Below are positions 9,243 to 16,891 of a stretch of 64,000 nt of DNA, in pieces; the first letter of the stretch is position 1, and each line of letters begins with the position of its first letter. The translations under genes and the position numbers were made by a program. The notes beneath the pieces are model-generated. The model was not told where the DNA came from. It made no database searches and was given only the letters and a program-made list of their open reading frames with translations. This DNA comes from Gemmatimonadota bacterium. GTDB taxonomy: Bacteria > Latescibacterota > UBA2968 > GCA-2709665. The stretch covers positions 34,581 through 98,580 of the forward strand of contig JAPPFJ010000019.1 of NCBI GenBank assembly GCA_028877215.1. Reading direction: 5' to 3'.

Positions 9243-9543
9243 AAGGGAGGTGATATTCGGATCCACGTCGCCAAACGTTTTACCGCTGTACATCTACGTG
9301 AGAAACTGTGGCTCGGGGCAAGTTGCCGCAATGAACCTTGCGCTGTGTAAGTGATCGAGCGATATATCTGAAATATCTGCACAAGGACTCTTCATATCGC
9401 CGTCGCACTCTCCAGGTCAATTCCTGAATCCCATCAAGCACAGTCTCTTCATAGGGTTTAATCACAGGTTCCACCCCGTAACCACGTGAATCTCGGGGCT
9501 GAGTATGAATGGGTGGCGCGCCCTGCGGTTTCACCACAGTCTG
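9243..9543 (+). repeat. Orphan WD40 leader cassette 2
   Basis: Second copy of the cassette at 8680-8981, about 563 bp downstream. It carries the leader box AAGGGAGGTGAT, GGCTCGGGGCAAGT and CATCAAGCACAGTCTCTTCAT in the same order. The two cassettes are clearly homologous throughout, with scattered substitutions. Confidence 0.65.
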
Positions 9544-10018
9544 TCCCCGTCATTCGTATGCCTCGCTGTCCCAGGTGTGGTTGTTCGGCGCGCCTTGCGC
9601 CACGATCACAGTCATTCACGCTGCTCACGTGAATCGACGTCCGGGGTGTGGCTGCATGGTGTGCCTTGAGCGTCAATCACAGATAATCACTGGTATCATA
9701 CGTTAATTACAGTCCCGGGTGTGGTGGGTCGGCGCGCCCTGCGCCTTCACCACAGGCAGTTCCCCCTGTTAAGTGATTCGCAGTCCGTGTGTGGCCGAGC
9801 GGCGCGCCCTGCGCCTCAATCCCGGTCAGGTACGGGAATCATGTGAGCCACAGTTCGGGGCGTGATTCGGCGACGTGTCTTCCGCTTCAATTTCCCGGTA
9901 ATTCACCATAATCACGGGTTCACGGCCCGGGTGCGGCCGAGCGGCGTGCCTTGCGCTTGAATCTGCCAGCTAATGCCTGCACTCACGTGAACAACAGTTC
10001 CGGGTATGGCAGTGCGGT
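9515..10018 (+). repeat. 71-bp minisatellite, cluster 2 (7 units)
   Basis: Units begin at about 9515, 9587, 9659, 9731, 9801, 9869 and 9943, spacing 68-74. Core box GGCGCGCC (an 8-bp palindrome) followed by YTGCGCC. The array runs up to the leader of the first WD40 gene, and the TCAC...CCCGGTCAGGGAGG just before that gene looks like the same unit merging into the ribosome-binding leader. Confidence 0.75.
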
Positions 10019-10074
10019 TCGATCAATGTCGATCCGTTTAGTCACTTTCATTCCCGGTCAGGGAGGACACTCAG

Positions 10075-12153
10075 ATGAAAAGATCGACAATTTTGAGCCT
10101 CACTTTTGTATTTGCGACCGTCTTATTTTCGCATGAAATCCCCGCACAGGACTACAATCGCTGGAGTCTGCCCGAAGGCGCCCGCATGCGTCTGGGCAAA
10201 GGAAACGTGCTCGACGTGGCCTGGTCGCCTGACGGCACGCGCCTGGCCGTGGGGGGCAGCGTCGGCATCTGGGTCTACGAAACCAGTACGGGTGCGGAAA
10301 TTTTACTGCTTACAGGACATATATACAAAGTCAATGCGATTGCGTTTTCGCCCGATGGTCTCACGCTGGCGAGTGGCAGCCGGGACGATATGGTGCGGCT
10401 GTGGGACGCGGCCACAGGACAGGAAAAAAGCACCCTAACGGGACATACCTACGACGTGGAGGCGGTGGCATTCTCGCTGGATGGGACGACGCTGGCAAGC
10501 GGTAGTCGCGACGGTACAGTGCGGTTGTGGGACGTAGCCACCGGCCAGGGAAAAAGCACCGTCATAGGAGATGGGTCTCGGGATGCGCCCTGGGTCACTT
10601 CGGTGGCGTTTTCGCCAGATGGATCGACGTTGGCCACCGCGAGTCTTCAGGACACCACGGTGTGGTTGTGGGACGCGGCCACCGGGGAGGAAAAACACAC
10701 GCTCACGGGACATGTCGGAAAGGTCCGGTCGATCGCGTTTTCACCTGATGGTATGACGCTCGCAAGCGCCAGTACTGAGAGTACGGTGCGGGTTTGGGAC
10801 GTCGCCACCGGGCAGGAGAAACACGTCCTCACTGGACATAACGGGTGGGTCCATTCGGTGGCGTTTTCGCCTGACGGGATGACGCTGGCAAGCGGCGGGG
10901 GTGGCGACGATAAGGTGCGGTTGTGGGACGTGGCGACGGGACAGGAGAAAAGCATCCTTGAAGGTCATACCAGTTCGGTCAGGTCGGTGGCGTTTTCGCC
11001 GGACGGATCGACGGTGACAGGCGCCTGTGGGGACAATACGGTGCGGGTGTGGGACGTGGAAACGGGGCACGAACAAAGTACGCTTACCCTCACAGGGCAT
11101 ACCCGCGAAATAACTACGGTGGCGTTCTCGCCGGATGGATCAACGCTGGCGAGCGGCGGTAACGACCGTACGGTGCGGGTGTGGGACGTGGAAACGGGGC
11201 AGGAGAAGAATACCCTCGCCGGACATACCCGCACTGTCTCGTCCGTGGTTTTTTCACCCGATGGTCTGACGCTGGCAAGCGCCAGTCTTGACAGTACGGT
11301 GAGGTTATGGGACGTGGAGACAGGACATGAGAGGTACATGCTCACCGGACATACCCATCGCGTCCGGTCGGTGGCTTTTTCGCTGGATGGGAGGACGTTG
11401 GCAAGCGGCAGTCAGGATGAGACTGTACGATTGTGGGACGTGGCCACAGGTCAGGAGAAGAATATCCTCACTGGACATACGCGCACTGTCTGGTCGGTGG
11501 GTTTTTCGCCCGATGGTCTGACACTGGCAAGCGCCAGTCTGGACAGTACGGTGAGGTTATGGGACGCGGCCACGGGTCAGGAGAAGAATACCCGTATAGA
11601 ACATACCGGAAGGATCTATTCGGTGGCGTTCTCGCCGGATGGGGCGACGTTGGCAATCACCGATGGTGGGGGTACCGTTCGATTGTGGGACGCGGCCACG
11701 GGACAGGATTTACTCAGCCTCACAGATGGCCACGAGAGCCACTGGTCGGTGGCGTTCTCGCCGAACGGAACAACACTGGCAACCGGCAGTCTGCGCAAGC
11801 CCGTGTGGTTGTGGGACGTGGCCACCGGGCAGGATATACGCACGCTCGCAGGACATATTGATCGGGTCTATTCGGTGGTGTTTTCTCCTGATGGAACGAC
11901 GCTGGCAAGCGGCAGTTACGACGGTACGATTCTGCTTTGGGATGTCTCGCCGGGCGCAGCACCGTTAACCCACGCCGCCGACTTCGACGGCGACGGATCC
12001 GTGGACTTTCTAGACTTTCTGCAATTCGCGGCAAAGTTCGGGCTGAACTGGGGAGATTCGGGATATGACGCGCGCTTCGACCTGAACGGCGACGGTACCA
12101 TCTGGTACGACGATTGGAACATCTTCCGACAAAGCTACGGTCGGGGCACGTGA
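10075..12153 (+). CDS. Secreted WD40 double-propeller protein with dockerin-like tail, copy 1
   Basis: 692 residues. A Sec signal peptide (MKRSTILSLTFVFATVLFS, cleavage likely after PAQ, residue about 25) precedes 14 WD40 blades, the number for two seven-bladed propellers. The first blade is divergent (VAWSPDGTRLAVGG...IWVYE), as in all nine copies. The C-terminal 55 residues hold two Ca-binding loops, DFDGDGSVDFLDF and DLNGDGTIWYDDW, paired as in type I dockerins. Blades 9 and 11 are near-duplicates exactly 252 bp apart. The start ATG follows TCAGGGAGGACACTCAG. No enzyme motif is present; a binding or scaffold role outside the cytoplasm is inferred from the fold. Confidence 0.88.
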   Translation: MKRSTILSLTFVFATVLFSHEIPAQDYNRWSLPEGARMRLGKGNVLDVAWSPDGTRLAVGGSVGIWVYETSTGAEILLLTGHIYKVNAIAFSPDGLTLASGSRDDMVRLWDAATGQEKSTLTGHTYDVEAVAFSLDGTTLASGSRDGTVRLWDVATGQGKSTVIGDGSRDAPWVTSVAFSPDGSTLATASLQDTTVWLWDAATGEEKHTLTGHVGKVRSIAFSPDGMTLASASTESTVRVWDVATGQEKHVLTGHNGWVHSVAFSPDGMTLASGGGGDDKVRLWDVATGQEKSILEGHTSSVRSVAFSPDGSTVTGACGDNTVRVWDVETGHEQSTLTLTGHTREITTVAFSPDGSTLASGGNDRTVRVWDVETGQEKNTLAGHTRTVSSVVFSPDGLTLASASLDSTVRLWDVETGHERYMLTGHTHRVRSVAFSLDGRTLASGSQDETVRLWDVATGQEKNILTGHTRTVWSVGFSPDGLTLASASLDSTVRLWDAATGQEKNTRIEHTGRIYSVAFSPDGATLAITDGGGTVRLWDAATGQDLLSLTDGHESHWSVAFSPNGTTLATGSLRKPVWLWDVATGQDIRTLAGHIDRVYSVVFSPDGTTLASGSYDGTILLWDVSPGAAPLTHAADFDGDGSVDFLDFLQFAAKFGLNWGDSGYDARFDLNGDGTIWYDDWNIFRQSYGRGT

Positions 12154-12287
12154 GGCGGACAAGCGGTATCGGCAACCGGTGGCCCCGGGCCTCTCCGAGA
12201 ATCCAAATATAGCACCAAGCCATCACCAAAATCACATCAATCACTGTCTCTTCATGCGGTTTTGGCATAGTCAGAGAGGTCATTCAG

Positions 12288-14342
12288 ATGAAAAAGCTAA
12301 CGATTTTCGGTCTCATTCTTATTTCGACGGCTTTCTTGCCTGTGCAGAACAGCCACGCACAGGACTACAATCGCTGGAGCCTGCCCGAAGGCGCCGTAAT
12401 GCGCCTGGGCAAGGGAGTCGTGCGCGACGTTGCCTGGTCCCCGGACGGCACGCGCCTGGCGGTTGGCACCAGCCCCGGCATCTGGCTCTACGACGCCGAC
12501 ACCGGGGCCGAGGTTTCCTTGCTCACGGGCCATACGAGAAGACTCAATTCAATGGTGTTTTCGCCGGACGGGACCACGCTGGCAAGCGCAGGTCTCGACG
12601 GTACGTTACGATTGTGGGACGTGGCCACGGGGACGGAAAAAAACAGTATCAGAGCACATCCGCATTCTGTCCGATCGGTGGCGTTTTCGCCGGATGGAAC
12701 GACGCTGGCAAGCGGCAGTTACGACGATCGGGTGCGGGTGTGGGACGTGGTCACCGGGCAGGAGAAAAGCAGCCTGGGGGGACATACGAGGACTGTCAAT
12801 TCGGTGGCGTTTTCGCCGGATGGTCAGACGCTGGCAAGCGCCGGTTACGACGGTACCGCGCGGTTGTGGGTCGTCGCCACCGGGCAGGAAAAACTCATCC
12901 TCACGGGACATAACGGACAGGTCTATTCCGTGGCGTTTTCGCCGGATGGCCTGACGTTGGCAACAGCCAGTCAGGACAGTACGGCACGGTTGTGGGTCGT
13001 CGCCACCGGGCAGGAAAAACACGTCCTCACGGGACATAACGGGTGGGTCCATTCGGTGGCGTTTTCGCCTGACGGGATGACGCTGGCAAGCGGCGGGGGT
13101 GGCGACGATACGGTGAGGTTGTGGGACGTGGCGACGGGACGGGAGAAAAGCATCCTTGAAGGACATACCAGTTCGGTCTTGTCGGTGGCGTTTTCACCGG
13201 ATGGGATGGCGCTTGCAACCGGCAGTTTCGACAGCACGGTGCGGGTGTGGGACGTGGCTATTGGGCAGGAGAAAAGCAAATTCACAGGATATATGTCGCT
13301 GGTCCATTCTCTTGCGTTTTCGCCTGATGGTCTGACGCTGGCAAGCGGCATCAGTCGCGGGGTGCGGTTGTGGAACGTCGCCACCGGGCAGGAGAAAAGC
13401 ACCCTCTCAGGACATAAGTATAGCGTGCGGTCGGTGGCGTTTTCGACGGATGGTCAGTCCCTGGCCAGTAGCAGCGATGATCCGCCAGTGCGGTTGTGGG
13501 ACGTGGCCACAGGACGGGAGAAGGGCATCCTGGAAGGACATACCGGAGGAGTCAGGTCGGTGGCATTTTCGACCGATGGAACGACCTTGGCAAGCGGCAG
13601 TTGGGACAATACGGTGCGGTTGTGGAACGTCGATACGTGGCAGGAAAAATACACCCTCACCGGACATGGATCTGAAGTCCTGTCGGTTGCAATCTCGCCG
13701 GACGGGACATCCCTTGCAAGCGGCAGTTGGGACGGTACGATCCTGATGTGGGACGCGGCCACCGGCCGGCAGATAGACGTCGTCACGGGACATACCCGTC
13801 CGGTCTGGTCACTGACGTTTACGCTGGATGGGACGACGCTGGCAAGCGCCAGTTCTGACCGTACGGTGCGGGTGTGGGACGTGGCCACCAGGCAGGAGAA
13901 AAGCAGCCTGAAAGGGCATAAGTTATTTGTCCGATCAGCGGCGTTTTCGCCGGATGGGACGACGTTGGCAAGCGGTAGCGATGACGGTACTGTGCGGGTG
14001 TGGGGTGTGGCCGCGGGAGAGGAAATAGCCGTCCTCACAGGACATACCGATATTGTCTATTCGGTGGCGTTCTCGCCGGACGGGACGACCCTTGCAAGCG
14101 GCAGTCGCGACGGTACGATTCTGATGTGGGATGTGTCGTCGTATGTGGCAAGTCAACCTCTTGCCGCCGACTTTGACGGAGACGGGAACGTGGGCCTTCC
14201 CGACTTTCTTCAGTTCGCGGCGCAGGTGGGACTGAGCCAAGGCGATGCAGAATTCGATACGCGGTTCGATCTCGACGGCGACGGTACTGTCGGATTCAGC
14301 GATTTCGTGATTTTCGCACGCGGCTTCGGCAAGCGTAAGTGA
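12288..14342 (+). CDS. Secreted WD40 double-propeller protein with dockerin-like tail, copy 2
   Basis: 684 residues, 14 WD40 blades after a Sec signal (MKKLTIFGLILISTAFLPV, cleavage near AQD). Blades 4 and 5 end in LWV instead of LWD. Blade 8 is short (SGISRGVRLWN), and blades 9-10 carry FSTDG. The tail has DFDGDGNVGLPDF and DLDGDGTVGFSDF loops. Gap to copy 1 is only 134 bp and lacks the leader box but keeps CACATCAATCACTGTCTCTTCATG and TCAGAGAGGTCATTCAG. Positions 12999-13178 are nearly identical to 10801-10980 of copy 1, unlike the rest of the genes, which points to gene conversion. Confidence 0.88.
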   Translation: MKKLTIFGLILISTAFLPVQNSHAQDYNRWSLPEGAVMRLGKGVVRDVAWSPDGTRLAVGTSPGIWLYDADTGAEVSLLTGHTRRLNSMVFSPDGTTLASAGLDGTLRLWDVATGTEKNSIRAHPHSVRSVAFSPDGTTLASGSYDDRVRVWDVVTGQEKSSLGGHTRTVNSVAFSPDGQTLASAGYDGTARLWVVATGQEKLILTGHNGQVYSVAFSPDGLTLATASQDSTARLWVVATGQEKHVLTGHNGWVHSVAFSPDGMTLASGGGGDDTVRLWDVATGREKSILEGHTSSVLSVAFSPDGMALATGSFDSTVRVWDVAIGQEKSKFTGYMSLVHSLAFSPDGLTLASGISRGVRLWNVATGQEKSTLSGHKYSVRSVAFSTDGQSLASSSDDPPVRLWDVATGREKGILEGHTGGVRSVAFSTDGTTLASGSWDNTVRLWNVDTWQEKYTLTGHGSEVLSVAISPDGTSLASGSWDGTILMWDAATGRQIDVVTGHTRPVWSLTFTLDGTTLASASSDRTVRVWDVATRQEKSSLKGHKLFVRSAAFSPDGTTLASGSDDGTVRVWGVAAGEEIAVLTGHTDIVYSVAFSPDGTTLASGSRDGTILMWDVSSYVASQPLAADFDGDGNVGLPDFLQFAAQVGLSQGDAEFDTRFDLDGDGTVGFSDFVIFARGFGKRK

Positions 14343-14673
14343 AGCGCCGGGGCCATGCCAGAGGACTGTAGCTCCAGGTGATTGGCCGCAAAGGCAAACT
14401 GCAGAGGTCACAGAGCATGTCGCGTTCGGAAAGGAGGTGATATTCGAATTCACGTCGTCAGGTGTTTCGCGGTTGTACGTCTACGTAAAGGACTGCAGCA
14501 TGGTACAAGTGATGAAACGACAATTGCGCCGGTTGATCAGGAATTGTGCTGAGAATTGCACACCTGGATTCTCAATTCGCAATGCGCGCTCAAGGGCAAG
14601 GGGATTGTTCGTCGGTCACAGTCTTTCAGGGGTCTGATCAAAGTTAATTAGAGCAGTCAGGGAGGGTATTCAG
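14343..14673 (+). other. WD40 leader cassette between copies 2 and 3
   Basis: 331 bp without a gene. Contains the leader box at 14430-14441 and, at the end, GCAGTCAGGGAGGGTATTCAG, the ribosome-binding leader shared by the array. The start codon that should follow is mutated (see copy 3). Confidence 0.6.
14430..14515 (+). repeat. Leader box repeat (AAAGGAGGTGAT family)
   Basis: Perfect AAAGGAGGTGAT, followed by ATTCGAATTCACGTCG and a TTGTACGTCTACGT tract matching other copies; the distal GGCTCGGGGCAAGT part is eroded to GCATGGTACAAGT. Confidence 0.65.
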
Positions 14674-14691
14674 AGGAAGAGGTCTGCGATT

Positions 14692-16776
14692 TTGAGCCTC
14701 ACTTTTGTTTTAACGACTGTCTTGCTTGTACAGAACAGCTACGCACAAGACTACAATCGCTGGAGCCTGCCCGAAGGGGCCCGCATGCGGTTGGGCAAGG
14801 GAAACGTGCTCGACGTGGCCTGGTCGCCGGACCGCACGCGCCTGGCCGCGGGGGGCACCGCCGGCATCTGGGTCTACGATGCCCTCACCGGCGCGGAAAT
14901 CTCCCTGATCACAGGACATTCGTTCAGGGTCAATGCGGTTGCATTTTCTCCGGATGGTCTGACGCTGGCAAGTGGCAGCCGGGACGATACGGTGCGCTTG
15001 TGGGACGTGGCCACCGGGCAGGAAAAAAGCATCTTCACGGGACATTACTACGACGTCGAGGCGGTGGCGTTCTCGCCGGATGGAACACTGCTGGCAAGCG
15101 GCAGTCGGGACGGTACGGTGCGGGTGTGGGATGTGAACACAGGGCAGGAAAAACACAAGCTCATCAACGAAAAATACACGGATAAGCTTGGTAACCCCTG
15201 GGTCGTGTCGGTGACGTTTTCGCCCGATGGATCGACGCTGGCCAGCGCCGCTGGTGACACGACGGTGCGAGTGTGGGACGTGAACACAGGGCAAGAAAAA
15301 CACGCCCTCACAGGACATACCAGGAGGATCTATGCGCTGGCATTCTCACCAGACGGGATGACACTGGCAAGCGCCAGTAGTGACAGTACCGTGCGGTTGT
15401 GGAACGTGGAAACGGGACGGGAAAAGAGCACCCTGGATGGACATACCCACTATGTGTATTCGGTGGTGTATTCGCCGGATGGATCGGAACTGGCAAGCGC
15501 AAGCCGGGACAGTACGGTGCGGGTGTGGGACGCAGGCACGGGGCAAGAAAAAATCACCCTCACAGGACATACGTCCAGCGTCCGATCGGTTTCGTATTCG
15601 CAGGACGGGATGACGTTGGCAACCCGCAGTTTCGACAGGTCGGCGCGGGCATGGGCGGTGAGGGTATGGGACCTGGAAACGGGGCAGGAGGAAAGCACCC
15701 TCACCCTCACAGGGCATACCTGGTCTGCCAATTCGGTGGTGTATTCGCCTGACGGGACAATGCTGGCAAACGGCAGTAGCGATCGTACAGTGCGGTTGTG
15801 GGACGTGGCCACAGGGCAGCATATACGCACCTTCGCAGGACATACCCGGGGCGTAGGACCGGTGGCGTTTTCGCCGGATGGGGCGACACTGGCAGGCGGT
15901 GGCGGCTTTCGGGACGCAACGGTGCGGTTGTGGGACGTAGACACAGGGGAGGAGAAACACACCCTCACGGGACATACGGCGTCAGTCGAGTCGGTGGCGT
16001 TCTCGCCGGACGGGAAAACGCTGGCAAGCGCGGGCGGTCGGGACGAAACCGTGCGGTTGTGGGACGTGGACACAGGGCAAGAGAAACACACCCTCATGGG
16101 ACATACGGCGTCTGTCTCGTGGGTGGTGTATTCGCCGGATGGATTGACGCTGGCAAGCGCCAGTTACGACCACACGGTGAGGTTGTGGGATCCGGCTACC
16201 GGACAGGAGAAAAACACCCTCACAGGACATGACGACGGTGTCCATGCGGTCGTGTTTTCGCCCGATGGGGCTTCGCTTGCAAGCGCCGATACTGATGGTA
16301 CGGTGTGGTTGTGGGACGCGGAAACCGGGCAGCAGATACGCGCCCTCACCAGCGGCGACAATTTTTGGACGGTGGCGTATTCGCCGGATGGCATGACGCT
16401 CGCAACTGGCAGTCCTTACAAGGCGGTGTGGCTGTGGGACGTGCCCTCAGGGCAGAATATACGTGCCCTCACGGGACATACCGATCCGATCTTGTCTGTG
16501 GTGTTTTCGCCGAACGGGAAGACTCTGGCAAGCGCCAGCTACGACTGTACGATTCTCCTTTGGGATGTCTCGTCACGGGCCGCGCTGCAACCCCTTGCCG
16601 CCGACTTCGACGGCGACGGCACCGTGGGCTTTACGGACTTTCTGCAGTTCGCCGCGCAGTACGGGCTGAGCTGGGGAGATGCAGGATATGACGCGCGATT
16701 CGACCTGGACGGCGACGGCGAGGTCGGTTCCGCCGATTTGTGGATCTTCCAGAAAAGCTTCGGCCGGGGTATCTGA
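14692..16776 (+). CDS. Secreted WD40 double-propeller protein with dockerin-like tail, copy 3 (start codon lost)
   Basis: 694 residues from TTG 14692. Alignment with the other copies shows that the ancestral start was at 14674, where ATG has become AGG: the normal leader GGGAGGGTATTCAG is followed by AGGAAGAGGTCTGCG, in frame with the gene. Using TTG removes the positively charged start of the signal peptide (MSLTFVLTTVLLVQNSYAQ remains). There are 14 WD40 blades. Blade 7 contains a small duplication (ARAWAVRVWD), and between blades 3 and 4 there is an insert (LINEKYTDKLGNPW) shared only with copy 5. Tail loops: DFDGDGTVGFTDF and DLDGDGEVGSADL. The body is intact, so the gene is either weakly expressed from TTG or in early decay. 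Confidence 0.82.
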   Translation: MSLTFVLTTVLLVQNSYAQDYNRWSLPEGARMRLGKGNVLDVAWSPDRTRLAAGGTAGIWVYDALTGAEISLITGHSFRVNAVAFSPDGLTLASGSRDDTVRLWDVATGQEKSIFTGHYYDVEAVAFSPDGTLLASGSRDGTVRVWDVNTGQEKHKLINEKYTDKLGNPWVVSVTFSPDGSTLASAAGDTTVRVWDVNTGQEKHALTGHTRRIYALAFSPDGMTLASASSDSTVRLWNVETGREKSTLDGHTHYVYSVVYSPDGSELASASRDSTVRVWDAGTGQEKITLTGHTSSVRSVSYSQDGMTLATRSFDRSARAWAVRVWDLETGQEESTLTLTGHTWSANSVVYSPDGTMLANGSSDRTVRLWDVATGQHIRTFAGHTRGVGPVAFSPDGATLAGGGGFRDATVRLWDVDTGEEKHTLTGHTASVESVAFSPDGKTLASAGGRDETVRLWDVDTGQEKHTLMGHTASVSWVVYSPDGLTLASASYDHTVRLWDPATGQEKNTLTGHDDGVHAVVFSPDGASLASADTDGTVWLWDAETGQQIRALTSGDNFWTVAYSPDGMTLATGSPYKAVWLWDVPSGQNIRALTGHTDPILSVVFSPNGKTLASASYDCTILLWDVSSRAALQPLAADFDGDGTVGFTDFLQFAAQYGLSWGDAGYDARFDLDGDGEVGSADLWIFQKSFGRGI

Positions 16777-16891
16777 ATTGGACAAACGGTATCAGAAACC
16801 GCTCGCGCCAGGTCACGATAATAGTCAACATCGATCTCAGTCTCTCCATGCGGTTCAAACAGAGTCTATCACGGTTGGGGAGGGTATTCAG

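Noticed and set aside
8952..10018. CRISPR array
   Set aside because: Units are tandem and diverged over their full length; there are no identical repeats separated by unrelated spacers and no cas genes.
16679..16891. Upstream extension of WD40 copy 4 into copy 3
   Set aside because: The conserved ribosome leader and signal peptide start at ATG 16892; the extension is out-of-frame copy 3 sequence.
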